The translations under genes and the position numbers were made by a program. Below the pieces are notes generated by a model. That model saw only the letters and a list, made by a program, of their open reading frames with translations. It ran no database searches and had not been told where the DNA came from. Below are positions 41,379 through 55,325 of a stretch of 64,000 nt of DNA, one piece after another (positions within the stretch are counted from its first letter, which is position 1; each line of letters begins with the position of its first letter). Source of the DNA: Thysanoteuthis rhombus (lineage: Eukaryota; Mollusca; Cephalopoda; Oegopsida; Thysanoteuthidae); assembly GCA_963457665.1 (NCBI GenBank), contig OY735203.1, positions 22,351,674 through 22,415,673 on the forward strand. The letters are read 5' to 3'.

Positions 41379-43719
41379 CTGTGTATGTCTATTTGTGTAC
41401 GTGAGATGACCTGACAATACGTTGAATGGATAAACTTGTATTGCAATCAACATCAAAGTTCAAAGAAAATAGAATTAATTACGTATTTTGACGAAATAAA
41501 TCAGAATAAGTTCCCGTATTAGAGTACAGCCCTGACTTGATGCGACACTAACGTGTTGCAACTTGCTGACGTCCCGATTCCCCCAACCAATTTGAGCACC
41601 AACCCAGCACTATAACCAATATGGCTGCAACCACCATTAAATTACCCGAGATGGTCCGATTTTTGCTATGTATACAAATTGTGTGATCACATGACTTCGT
41701 CTTGTCCTGCTCCATCACATCAGTCGATAACCAACAGACGATTTAGATGATAGTGTGGTCAAGCATGAATTTTAAAAGTATGACTCAACAGCTTCGGACT
41801 AGCCGGACCGGACCTGACCCAGCGAACCTGCACCCTCTAACCTATTCTTTCTTTCCCCATTCCCGTTTCGACTTTTTCCACGAATCCCTTCTACCATACC
41901 CACCCAGCAGATCTGGTCTATTGCAGCCTCGGAAGTGTTCTGCAGGTTCGAAGGGGGGAGGGATGAAAACGGAAATGATATGCTGAGTGTTTTGTTCCTG
42001 AATGCCCACGTCGCAGTGCTGTTCAAAATTTCTGGATCCTTTCCACGTGGCTTGGCTTAGCTCCAAATATGTATGATATATTGTATATTACAATTCAGCC
42101 GTTTCTTCCCAGACACTTCATCTAATTGTATTGAATTTTATTGTTTTGCTGTGCTCTGGTTGTTTTGTTGTTGTATTAGTGAAGAGGAAATGGTATTCAA
42201 TGTATCTATCATGTGAACATGGTAGGTTTAAAAACGATACACTTATAGCAGGAGATTTTTAAATAAATTAACAAGCCTGGAAGTCAGACAAGAGATGTGA
42301 TGCTTCTAATCTTGTGCAAAGATCTAGCCAGGGTAGTGTAGCAAACATTATTTCCAAGCTTACATCTAAAATTGAGTCAAAACATATCTTAGAATACCTA
42401 GAAACATCCTGATTCACCCGATGTATGTCTAAAATCTAGGGAATGTATCAAATATCATCTTAGATTAAGAGTGACTTTGATCCTGAACCATTTAAATCTA
42501 AATACTATTTGATTTATCAAAAAATGTAACTTATTTTATTAATCCTAATTGAGAAAAAACATTACTTTTTTTGTTTAGTCATCTAAAAAACAATTTCTGA
42601 CACCTAGACGCAACGAAGGATACCTGAAATTAGATGAAAAATATCCAGATTGGCCATAATGCACAAGGGACCTTGCTCTTATCTGATATGTTAATCCGTC
42701 CGTCGGTTACGGAAATCGGTACTAAAGATGCTAGCGCATCAAAGATGGACAACATTCGATCGTCAATTCCCCTCTGAAAGGCTAGCCATAATATATCCCT
42801 GTCTCCTGAGCAGTTTAAAAAGCAGCAGATTTTAAACAAGCTATGCATTATAAAAGTACGGTTGCAATTAATTATCAAAGTAGATGAAGGGAATATTAGT
42901 TTTTTAGATGTATAAAAAAAACTGGGGTTGCAGATAGCTGAAGTCACGTGCCATTGGGAGATGTCGATGTTGAAAAACATAATGACAAACCCGTAATGTG
43001 CTAAACGAATGACATATATGTTGGAAACGTGGTAAATATACTGCGCATATTTGCAATAAGTTGAGAACACAAATCAAATTGAATTTGTTTTACAGACAAT
43101 AAACAAAAACCAAAAAGAATATCATTCTTTCTTTTATATATTGTCTTATCTTTTTATAATTAATCAAAAGTTATGAACAAACTTATGGTAGGAGAAGATA
43201 TATTAGAAATATATCAAAAATATATTTTTTACTCTCTTTGTTTCTTTGTTTGATCAAAGTTTTCAATTGTTAAATTTTTCAGTGCCTTCCATCTGTAAAA
43301 AAAACGAACTGATGAATAAGGGAGCCGGCTGCACGTTTAGTATCACTAATATAAATGACTGTACATGGAAATCCTTAACTTAAACATTACTAATTTTCAT
43401 TGGATAGAACCAAGAATTAAGATTTTACAAAGTAAGTTATGACAGCACAGGGAGCATCTTTCGAAGAATGAATGAATACGTTAAGGCTTATGTGCATAGG
43501 TAAGTCTGAATGTGAATTAATACAGGTATACATTCAGGCATCATACGTCTAAATTCATTCTAGCAGGACACACCATATGAGTACTGTTGAAAGGATAGGA
43601 AATATTACCCTTCATCATAGTAATTTACAAATTTCTTTGTCTCCGTTTTTCGAAATTTCTGGTGATTTTCGAAAATGACACATCGACATTTTGGACTAAT
43701 AAAAAAAATTTATATCAGG
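41379..43719. other. Unannotated block
   Basis: No supported gene. The segment 41540-42060 is less AT-rich than its surroundings and holds a 79-residue plus-strand frame (41747-41986) and two minus-strand frames, none with a known domain. A 146-residue minus-strand frame (42630-43070) begins with a hydrophobic, Tyr/Ile/Phe-rich stretch but resembles no family I know. On the plus strand a shorter frame across the same place (about 42690-42915, one stop) also matches nothing. Confidence 0.4.
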
Positions 43720-44040
43720 CAGTGTCTCTCAGTAAAGCAATGCTCGTCTCCTGTTCCATCACTTAGTCATACGAAATACTTTGAAAATGATACACGCTAA
43801 GCAGATAACTCGTAACTACGATTGGAGAACCTCTCCCCGATGCTTAATAGTTAATGTTAAATCATATAGGACAAAACTGCCCACTTGAGATCGGATGAGT
43901 TGAGCAACAACTGCCCCTGGTGAGTACCTAAATAAGTGACTATTTGAGAACACCAGGAACTGTAAGCAGAGCGGGGCTTCGATAGGCCTGGCTACCTTGG
44001 CAAGAAAATAAGTGAAGAACAATGATACGCACATAAAAAA
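43720..44040 (+). mobile_element. SINE-like element, diverged copy 2
   Basis: The head CAGTGTCTCTCAGTAAAGCA resembles the A-box-bearing head at 38870, with a damaged A box. The body word GAACCTCTCCCCGATGCTTA (43828-43847) matches the body word of copy 1, and GAAGAACAATGATACGCAC near the end resembles GAGAACAATGGTGCTTACG there. Internal spacing differs, so indels or a distinct subfamily must be assumed. Confidence 0.38.
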
Positions 44041-44579
44041 ACGTCTTCACAGATTGAACCAGTCATTTGGGGGGGATTTCCTCAAAATATGAACATGTAA
44101 GAATACCCACTTCTGCTCTGACTTTATTTGGAGGATTGTAGAACTTCTGTTAATTATCAAATAAATCTGTTGGCCCGAGGTAAAGTCACGATAACCATGC
44201 CTGTTCTTGTAAGAAAATCGAAATCGAGCAACGTTGAGCTTTATCTTTACCTAGGCGATTGACTGTGTGGGGCAACCTAGAGCCGAAACAATCTTAGGAT
44301 CAATTCCTGCCCAAGTCATACCATGATAAAAAAAGTACCTGTGTGCCTTCTATGGGTAAGTAACATTGCTACTTTTGCAGTTTGTGCCATGGTAGATATT
44401 GAAGGTATTATTGGTGAAAGGGTTAGTGGAGTTCGTGGTGATTACAGTATGAACATTTTTTTTGCTATTTTATATTTGACAGGATTCAGGGGTTATTCAT
44501 TTTACGGGACACTTACTATCTGTGATGATTTTCACAGCTAATTATGTCATTAGTGTCATTTGCCAAGAGAAAGAAAGAA

Positions 44580-45615
44580 TTCTTTGTTCCTTAGATACCT
44601 CGCTGTATCTAAGTTCTAATGTTGGATATTACATCTATTTTGAATTATTTTCGATAATTTGATATATGCGTCTTGGAAGGTAGTGATGATAAGTATGTAG
44701 TTTGATCTGTTTTTGAAACTCAGTTTTACGGTATCTATTCTTGGGTTTGAAATCGCTCTTTTGATCTGATTATCAATTACCGTGTCAGAGTATCCACTTG
44801 TGAAGTTTTGACTGAGTTGACCATTGTGGTCATCGAGTTCACTAACTTTGGAGCGAATCCTCCTAATTTTGAGTGTCTGTGAGTATTGCAGGTTTTAGAG
44901 GTTTTATGAAGTGGTACATATTTCGATATTTTCGTAATGTAGCAAGTAGCTGGGAATATCAGAAGTCTATCGGGAATTTTTTTGTGGGGGAGGGTTGAGG
45001 GGTTAATAAATCGTGCTGGTTTTGCATTTACGGGTCTTGGTGTGTGACATGTTTTTTTTCTTTTGTCGATAAGGTATTTTGGTTAATGATCTTATTCCGA
45101 TCTAACTCTTCTAGGAAGACATTATGTACAGGTGGTCAGTAGGTAGGTGGTTATGGAGTTCTTCGTAGTAGAAGTTGGTATTATTTAGATGGGTATACGC
45201 TTCATCAAGGTATTTTTCAATACCCAAGATAATTGTCGGACTCCCTTCACAGGAAGGAGCATAATTGGGTTGTCTGTATCCTTGAGTTTTTTCACGTATT
45301 GTCGTAGTTTGATAAAGAGGTTACAACGTGATCAGTTAGGTTCATATAAATTGCTACTATAGTTTTTTATATCTTTTCGAACTACCAATTCGGACATTTC
45401 GATTGTAGTGTCTATGTTCTTGGGGATTAATAAGCTGTTAGTATTCATTAGCAATTCCATAATGTCGAGTTTATGATCTGTGATTCGAAAGTAGGGTCTA
45501 CGTTTATTCCATCCAAAAAAGGATTTTAGATCCCTTTTGAGTCATGTTTTGCAAAAGTGTGGGGACAGGGACATAATCTTAGGCCCTTTTTGAGTAGTTT
45601 AAATGCACCTCCAGT
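44580..45615 (-). pseudogene. Penelope-like retroelement remnant
   Basis: On the minus strand, in order: LLKKGLRLCPCP (about 45600), like the L-L-S-K-G-L-x-F-x-P block; LRQYVKKLKDTDNPIMLLP (about 45300-45245), like the ALxxLxxxxDIxIxPADKG block; EAYTHLNNTNFYYEEL (about 45210-45165), like the DYI..AxxxLxDTxxY block; ITKISKYV (about 44935), like PTxxISxYVD; and GYSDTVIDNQIKRA (about 44795-44755), like the RGYPxxxIxxQIxxA block after the RT. The palm motifs A to C between the last two are missing, so the catalytic core has been deleted. Stops and frameshifts are present. No GIY-YIG nuclease was seen. Block order, spacing and orientation agree with the family. Confidence 0.68.
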
Positions 45616-46455
<840 letters not shown>

Positions 46456-46870
46456 TCAAGTCATTTTCTATTCATTGAATTTTTAACAATGACCCAAATT
46501 ATTGCACCGAAAGAAAAAAAAAATCAATAAAACTGAGAATTTTGAACAAAGTCATTGTCTTGAAAAACTGCAATGCAACACTGGACACCCAAGCGCTGAG
46601 AATGAACGAACACAGGGATGAGATTGAAAGAGGAAGAGTTTGGGAAAAGCGAGATAGGTACATGTACAATTATTAATGTTTGGAGGAAAATTGTTCTCGT
46701 TTTGTTCGGTGATGCATGAATGAAACAGTGGTTAAATGCTTAATAAGAATAGCTCAACAGTATACTTGTTATAGTGTATACCTAACGTCGGATAGATTTG
46801 GGGAGATATATTGAATTGAGGATTATTTCTTCTGCATATTCTGTGATGTTGGTTCGGAAAACGACAATAT

Positions 46871-46878
<8 letters not shown>

Positions 46879-46942
<64 letters not shown>

Positions 46943-46964
46943 AGAGAGAGAGAGACAGAGAGAA
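46879..46964. repeat. (TA)n-(GA)n array
   Basis: TA to 46939, then GA repeats to about 46954 with a GACA transition. It forms the left flank of the second GA-core-TA cassette. Confidence 0.95.
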
Positions 46965-47251
<287 letters not shown>

Positions 47252-47304
47252 CTTTTCCAACAGGAAATTGAGCATTGGTGGATGAAGAATATACACGATA
47301 AATA

Positions 47305-47569
<265 letters not shown>

Positions 47570-47570
47570 A

Positions 47571-47670
47571 TTTTAAAAAAAGGCCTGCAGGAATCGAGCC
47601 TGCGACCGATAGGTATGAAGCTTCTTTGCATTTACTGTTTGGCTTTGCATTTACTGTTTCAGCCATCTGA
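47571..47670 (-). mobile_element. tRNA-like sequence with perfect B box
   Basis: On the minus strand GGCTCGATTCC (47600-47590) matches the B box exactly, inside a perfect 5-bp T stem GCAGG/CCTGC with a 7-nt loop. A run of six T follows at 47581-47573, as for a pol III terminator. The A-box side is poor, and a 19-bp tandem duplication (CTTTGCATTTACTGTTT units at 47624 and 47643) occupies the anticodon region, so this is not an intact tRNA. The short plus-strand frame with IEPATD is the antisense reading of this arm. Confidence 0.55.
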
Positions 47671-48491
47671 AAAGCAAAGGCTAAAATAACTATTTCGACT
47701 CCGCTTCACATTCTTTGCTTATTCACAGTCTATATTTGTTTCAGTTCCTTTAATGCTTATTCTATTTACGTTGTTTTGGCCAAGTGACAAGATATCATTT
47801 CTAAAAAGAGTATCAATATAACATAATGCTATTCATTATCATTCCGTCGGATTATACATCCATGTCTCAAGATACGTGCATGTGTGTGTATTGTGGATAT
47901 TGAATGAACCACATAGACTCAATATATTTCAACACTAACAGCACCAACATATGAACTATAGGCTAACAACCAATAGTCATATCAAAGAAGGATACAGGCA
48001 AACATACACTACCCCTTGTAAAAAAGTAAAAGATGTCTTACCCTCCATCATCCCACCCCCCAAAAAACTAAATGAAAGCAACACCCCTACTTCAACCCTG
48101 CCCAGCATACTCTAACACCTACCAATCTACTATTAGGCATCACCATTCCATCTTGAAATGAGTTATAACAAAATCCAGCTGTCCCTGAGACATGATCATT
48201 AAAGTTCATCACTGCCTTTCCTATTTAAGACAAACACTCACAATATAGTAATGCCTCCTCCTCTCATTGACCAATCTCATTTTAAAATGCAAACAGCATC
48301 TTTTTCACTGTGGAACCACAAAAAATATTTTCCTCAGAAAAAGATGGATGACCTCCGTCGAAATGCATCAAACTCATAATGCATCAAACGGAATAATAAT
48401 AAAATAGCATTTTTGAATGTAACATCTATCTTGGGAGTTTTTCACTTTTCCTTCCAATCGTCATTTTCAACATGTATGTGTGTGTGTGTGA

Positions 48492-48494
<3 letters not shown>
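47671..48494. other. Unannotated block
   Basis: No gene or repeat recognised. The plus strand is C/A-rich at about 48000-48260. Confidence 0.45.
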
Positions 48495-48560
<66 letters not shown>

Positions 48561-48590
48561 AGAGGGATAGAGAGAGAGAAATAAAGAGAA

Positions 48591-48632
<42 letters not shown>

Positions 48633-48653
48633 ATAAATGGATGGATGGATGGA
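48495..48653. repeat. (TA)n-(GA)n-(TA)n-(ATGG)n compound array
   Basis: TA 48495-48557, a purine-rich GA segment, TA 48597-48629, then ATGG repeats near 48636-48652. Confidence 0.95.
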
Positions 48654-48669
48654 GTGATAGACTAAAAGA

Positions 48670-48910
48670 GAAGTAATAGATTGACTAAATGAGCCGTGGT
48701 AGCCTTTAAGTCTCTGTACGTAGAAAGGTAGAAATCCACAGGATTTTGTGCTTGACCAAGTTTCAAAGGGAAACAGCACTCTACAGTGAGGTAGACCTTT
48801 GCTATGGACTGGCGTAATCGATGCTACAAGGGAAACAGAGGACATACATTGTTAACAAATTTCTATGTCCAACGACGGACGTTAAAAGACTGGTGATGAT
48901 GATGAAACTA
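48670..48910 (+). mobile_element. RTE-type LINE 3' end and tail
   Basis: CTATGTCCAACGACGGACGT followed by TAAAAGACTGGTGATGATGA (48862-48904) aligns with the minus-strand 3' end of the copy at 5374-5640, where the last codons, the stop and GACATTAAAAGACTGATGAT are found. The terminal TGATGATGA is the short-period 3' end of this RTE lineage. The upstream part to 48670 is too decayed to translate. The left limit is a guess. Confidence 0.5.
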
Positions 48911-51474
48911 TAGAATGCTGGAAAGTTCTGAATATTGAAAATTCTCATAATAACTTTTGTACAGTTCCGTAAACACTGCCTCGTTTCTATTCGCCTCTGA
49001 AAATGATTCCTGGAACGATTGATTTAACAGATACAACCCTGTGGTTTTTTTCCCTGAGAGCAAATATAACAGAAATTCTCTGTATTTTCTAACGAAAAAG
49101 GATTTTGATAATTATATTAAACAAGATTATGTTCATAGTTAACATTGTGGAGAGAAACAAATTGTTTGTAGATCAACCATTTAACTGTTTCTGGTCACAG
49201 TTTCATCTAAAATATTCTAAAGGGCAAAATGAAACAGTCCTGAAAGTTACATTTTTCAACGTGATCCTAGCGGGAAGAATGTTAAACATCAGTTATTTTA
49301 GAAAATATCATTTTTAGAAATGGTTGACACCGTGCTAGATAAACCGGTGCAGTGGCTTGGCTTGAGGCTCCTGTCGCCCAAGGCTACCTGAACGTCAGAG
49401 CATTTTAATTTTAGATTATGATACTCCATATCATTCCTGACTCCACATCAGGGAACTTTCTTATCTTGACTGTTTTTTCCTGTTCTATTCATATATTTTC
49501 TCATTCCCACATTTATAATTTGAAAATCCAACTGTCTCAGACACATTGGAATTGCCCCAAGCACTTGGCGCCCTGGGCGACCCCTTTTGTTTCTGGACCT
49601 GGTAATTGCTTGATCATATCCATTCGTCGCAATACTTATTCACACATGCATATACACACGTGTATCAAGAACTGATATGCAATCGATTGTAAAAATTGTC
49701 CATCCCCAAGCGTGACTTAACAGCAAAAAAGCATGAAATATTGACCAAGATAAAAGGGTCCTGAATGAATATCAATGTTAATACCAATGGTGTATGAGTA
49801 TGTCAAAATAAACTTTTTGAAATCTACCGGATACCCTTTGCGTTCACTTCATGTATACATCATCATTCTTCTGCCACAAACAACGTGAATGCACTAATTT
49901 CTGACCGAGCAGATCTTCCATCTTGCTTCCTATCTCGTCTGTAGCCTTTTCTCATTGCGTTAACCCTCCAACAGGCTACAGTCGGTAAACCTTTTGCTCC
50001 ATCTGTTATCTTTTCCTCTCACTATATTTCCTGCACATATCTAAATTTGTTGACTAATCACTCGTACGATATCCTTCAACCTGACCCCCTCCAAAATCCA
50101 TGTTTTTTTCCCCATTTGGTAAATAAATCGTACCTAAAAGTAGGATGTATATTAGATAAATGAGATCGTTGGATATTGTATTTTCAGCTGGAGATCCCAT
50201 TTAGGGATGATTGAAGATTTAAGGTTTCCCTTCATCAATATAAAACCTTACACAAAAGACGCAGAATAATTTTGATAGTTAGTTTTTAGATGGAAAGTGT
50301 GCATTGTAATACATGTTATATATGGTATGGTTGTGTGTGCGTGCTTGTGTGTTTTTGAATATATGATTAACAGCAAGGCACGGGTATGTGTATTAAATAG
50401 ATCTTTGGTTCAAAATTGAACTGAATACCATCGGTAGAGCGATTTTAAAGTGAATAATCAATGTATTTTTTCATCAGTGATTTCTTTAGGGAATTTCCAC
50501 TCAGTCCATTTTTGCTGGGGTGCTCTATTGTGTTATAATATTGGCAGTCTGGCATCGAAAGGTGACTTGTTTTTAGAGGCTAATTAGAAATAGAAAGGAA
50601 TACTAATAGGAATAAGGTCTAACATTCTAGATAGGGAATAGACGTGGTATGTGGACATAGAAGAGATTCTAACTACATTATATAATATAGAAGAGCAATC
50701 TTTTAGCCCGAAGTATAGTGCTGACGTTTCACTTCAAAAACCTTCGAACAATGTTACAAACATATTTGCAGTGAAGTATTACTAACGATTTTCTCCATTC
50801 ATTACATTAAAAATAGGTGGGGAACCCACACACAAAAATGATAGCCACAGTGCCAGGGTAAACGTAAATTTAGTAGCGCACGCACATAAGAAGCAGTGAA
50901 AATGAATCCGACTCTAGACTGGAGTGTTACTCATAGAAAGTGATATTAAAGAGGACACTTAAGTTTAACTAGCACAACAAAAATGAAAACTAAATTTGAG
51001 AATAAAAAAGAAAGAATTCAGATATACAAATTAGCATCAAAATAAATTTAAAAAATTCAATGATAAAAAATGAAATGAATAAAAATATATGAAAATAATT
51101 AGTATAAAAACAAACAGGGAATGATATAAACATAGAAAACAGAGAAATCAAAATCGAATTTATATGGAAAAATAGGATATTTTGCGTTCTGTTAAGGTCT
51201 AAATAGAAAAATGATCTAACTAGACCGACCAATAACATGACATTCTCAGTCAGCCCTCAAAACGTGAGCTGAACGGTATTATTGGTACCAAAGAATGCTT
51301 CTTCACAGCAGGTTTGCATTGTTTCAAAAGTTGAAACAGGATATATAATGTGTAATGAACCAGTGAAAAAAATCATTACTCTAGTTTGGGGTTAACTTTA
51401 ACCCCGTGGTTGACTTACGATTTTACCAGTGGGAGATACATTTCGTTTCTCACAGCTCCTGTCAATCATTATAT
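48911..51474. other. Unannotated block
   Basis: About 2.5 kb of AT-rich DNA with no supported feature. Near 49330-49590 the composition is more balanced (AGTGGCTTGGCTTGAGGC; CACTTGGCGCCCTGGGCGAC) and two CCCAAG-type words recur, but no element could be defined. Confidence 0.45.
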
Positions 51475-51478
51475 ACAT

Positions 51479-51576
<98 letters not shown>

Positions 51577-51690
51577 GGGGGGGGGTTGTGTGTGTATGTG
51601 TGTGTGCGTGTGTGTGAGTGTGTGTATGTAAGAGAGATGAAGGGAGACAGAGAGAGACAGAGAGAGACGGACAGAGCCATAGAGGCAAGG
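51475..51690. repeat. (TA)n array, poly-G, (TG)n and (GA)n
   Basis: TA 51475-51571 with one phase slip near 51490, a run of ten G at 51576-51585, TG-rich sequence to about 51629, then GA/GACA repeats to about 51672. Confidence 0.95.
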
Positions 51691-54600
51691 AGAAACCAGT
51701 GAATAAAGAGATACTATGCTGGATAAATATGGAAATCCATTTTTAGCTCTTAGTGTCGATCGCATGAACTCAAGCAGCCCTGGAGTATCTATTTGTGTCA
51801 TATAGGCTTCGAAGTCAACAGTGGCGCCGGGTGTATACCAGCATCAAAATTCAATACCATCAACACATTCCTTGTCATATTATGAAAAATAAAAAAAAAT
51901 CCAACAGAGAGTAGTTCCTTAATCCTGCGAACCGATCTATTGCCAATGCATATAAACCAATTTAACGATTAATGAATCTATTTCAAGAGGCAAAGTCTCG
52001 TCTACACCGTTGAGTGATTTTACTTACGTTTTATATACTTTTCCAAAAATTGGAAAACTAAACAAGAAACAGTCAATCCATCCAGAGTGAGAGAAACTGC
52101 AACTGAGGAGGAGAGAAAGAGAGAGAGAAGGGGAGAGAGGTTCCTGTACTATATTGTCTCGCCTTCTAAGGTAAGCCCAAGGTTATTGCTAAAAAAATGT
52201 CTACTTTAGGATATTTTTGGCGTTTCAGGTATATTTTGATAGCATTCCTCCGAGCACATATTGAAGTTGGAAAGTATTATTTGCTTCCTTGGCTTGAAAC
52301 TGGAATTAGAAACGGCTTTAACGATTGCTTTGAGCGACATATCGATGCAAAGACTTGTTGGATACTATGAATGCCAAAAGTTCACGATGCATTTCAAATA
52401 GTTCATTTCAAGCTCTTTATACGATTACAAAACTGACACAGTTCTGACTAAGGATTGAAAGAAAAAATCAGACACTTATTGAAAGAATATTGAATATTGG
52501 AAAGTTTGTTTTTTTTTAATAAAATTCTATCCTTCAAGGACTTTTATTCTTTTCTTAGCATGAAAAACTCTACCTGCTCTCCACAATTTTCCAAGTAATT
52601 GATTTTATTCAATGAAGGAATATTGGTAAAAACCTAAATAGATAGTAATTTGAAGGTTTTAATATGTGCTCAATATGACAGTATCAATTTTTGGCCATTC
52701 AACTCAAAAACATTCGTCATTCCGATGGGGCATCGCGTCCTTTCTGCGAACACATTCAAGTTGATTTCCCTTTTATGGTTGGAATCAGTTGGTCTCATTG
52801 AGAGCATGACAAGGGATTAGCTCTTGATATAGAACGCTCTTCTGATTTAATGAAGATAGACCGTCTTTGGTTTGGTGAAGGATGTTTTATTCCACTTGAA
52901 CATGTAAGCATTCCAATTCGTCGTGAAGAATCAATTTTTCACGCTTGCCAGAATTTGTTTTAGAAATGGAACATTTAAGTGCGGTCTATTTCTTTTCTGT
53001 TAAACTTATGAAGAACACATCAAAGCAATCAGGATAACTGCGGTCACGTAAGTATTTTACAATGCCCAAATCAATATTTTGAGCATGGAGGCTGTGTTTC
53101 GCATTATTTAATTTTAATTAAAAGTCTTAGTTTTATATATGTCAACTATAACAGCTTCCGCAAACATTACAGCGATGATCAACGAGGAATCTCTGAATTG
53201 TACTGAGTGTTTAGCCGAGAGGTATTGAGTATTATTCATGATGAATTGCAGACTATGGAAGCGAAGCCGTACGCTCTTCCACTGACCCTCGTTGATCAGA
53301 GTTATTCAGATCGTTACAGCTTGATTTTGAGTTTCAAAACATTTTACAGTAATATTATTACACATCGCCGGTAGTTCTGTTGAAAAAATACACATACTTC
53401 GAATAGGTATTTTCACCCAAATTCAAATCTCCTCCTCTATTCTTTGACAAACAAGCTTTCTTCCAAGAATATTTGCAATTACATGAAATAGGGCCATTAT
53501 TAAGCCACAAATGAACGGATAAGAATAGTTTTAGATCAGAAGAAAGAAGAGTTATGAGGAAAACAGAGTTTGCAGCAGATATATCAATCGAGCTAAGCAA
53601 ATCACCCAAATTCATGAAAGTGCAATATCTGTTCTTTGCCTCAGCATAGAACTAGAAAATGAAGATATACTTTTTCTAGCTGTCAATATATAAATTTGCT
53701 ATCTATATAGTGTTGACTTAATCTGACAGTCTTCTCCATGCACAAACACAAGCATCTATTGTACTGATGACAATCACTGACATTCTTACTGACAGACTGA
53801 CATAGCAAAACACTTCCATCATTTTCTTTCTTTCCACCTTTTTGCATGTATATCTAGAAGTGCTGGGCGATTAAATTCTGGTGTGTTTCAAGGATTTTAT
53901 TTATTTGTCCATAGCAATTTGTATTATTCGATTTGCAATAAAATCAAGAAACAAATGTAAATAATAAAGATCTGGAAAATAAAATATCGTATCAAAAGGT
54001 GTACTCAAGCTATACTTTTTATACATGTTTCTTTTAATGGTAATAATCAGATTTCAATCCTTGAAAAAAGTTGTTTTCAACTGAATACATCGTATCATAC
54101 TGTAAAATACCCCTACAGATGTTTCATTGTACCCTAGCTATAACATCGAGTAAGTAGTATTTGCAAGTTTTTGAAGAGTCAAGAACGATTGTAAGGTTAA
54201 GATGCTGTTGATGGAAATTGGATAGTTTCCTAATTCTCACCATACATAACCTATCGGATAGTATTAGATACATTCTCATAGCAAAAATATTTCTGATTTA
54301 TTTTGCCTCTTGTTTTACGATGTTACTCGTTTTTGTTGTGTTGTTATTTATTTTGGGAATATGCCTAAAAATTCCAGTGAAACTTTCTTATAGATAATAG
54401 CAAGGTGATTTGTGGAGAGCAGATGGGTGTTTGCCAGGAATAAAAACTAAACATAACAATAAATGAATAAATACACAAAAAGAATTAAGAAACCAAGAAG
54501 AAGGAAAATAGAGAGAAGCAATATAAAATAAAAGTGCATGTCTCGGAAAATCATAAAACCTGAACAACAACTATCTATGGAAAAAAATGAACAATAACAA

Positions 54601-55248
54601 AAACAAATTAATTAAAAATTCATTTAAATGAAAGAAAAAAGAAAATAAATATTAACTAATAAAACATCAACGAAATTAGTGAACAACTAATGTTTAGAAC
54701 TTTTGAAGCAAGCATAAAAACAGTAGTTGCCATTTGTTTGATTTAAGGTGATCAATAATTTTTCTTGTTTTTTAATGTTTTAATCTGTATTCTTTATCAC
54801 TGTCTCCAATTTCTTGAGAAAAAAAAACTTTTATTTCAAATCATTTTCCTTTCATTTTTTTGGCTTTCAATTTGGCACAGAATTCATTTTAGTGGCTATG
54901 GCTGCTCCTAACCGACCAAGAAGTTTATATTTTTTTGTTTGTTTGAAAAGCATGTTTTCGCAATTGACTCGGTTCTGTTGCTAAACTGGAATGATATTCC
55001 AACCATAATAAATTCTCTGGTAATCGAAATTTTATTCCTCCGTTCATTTGTCTCGAACCCATTTTATTTTCTTTAGTTTTATAAAAAAATTGTTTTTCTT
55101 TCCCGCCGACAGCGATTATAGACGCCAGTGACGTATTTAGATATTTCAATTTCTTTGTTCTGATTCGAATGTTGTGTTTTAATTTTTTTTTATTTTCATT
55201 GCCCAACAACCAACTGGAAATTGAAAAAAGTACGCTTCCAGTTGGGCA
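51691..55248. other. Unannotated block
   Basis: About 3.5 kb with no supported gene. Noted: a GA-rich run at 52106-52140, and a 10-bp perfect inverted repeat CCAACTGGAA/TTCCAGTTGG with a 16-nt loop at 55210-55245. The region 52700-53050 contains long semi-open stretches on the plus strand, but they match no family I recognise. Confidence 0.4.
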
Positions 55249-55325
55249 GTGCTGGAGGTCAAGCAGTTAGAGGCGCAAAAAATGAATTGTACAAGCCAAG
55301 TTCAAACTCTTACAGGGACTGACAC
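55249..55325 (+). mobile_element. Weak tRNA-like sequence
   Basis: GTCAAGCAGTTAGAGGCGC (about 55258-55276) resembles a D arm, and AGTTCAAACTC (55299-55309) resembles a B box about 35 bp on, followed by TTACAGGGAC. The stem pairing is poor. It could be an old SINE head or coincidence. Confidence 0.25.

Noticed and set aside
42630..43070. 146-residue minus-strand frame
   Set aside because: Hydrophobic and Tyr/Phe-rich, as expected from AT-biased DNA; no recognised family. The opposite strand also has a semi-open frame, which argues for chance.
52700..53050. Semi-open plus-strand stretch resembling coding sequence
   Set aside because: Stops interrupt it and no transposase, RT or host protein motif could be matched.
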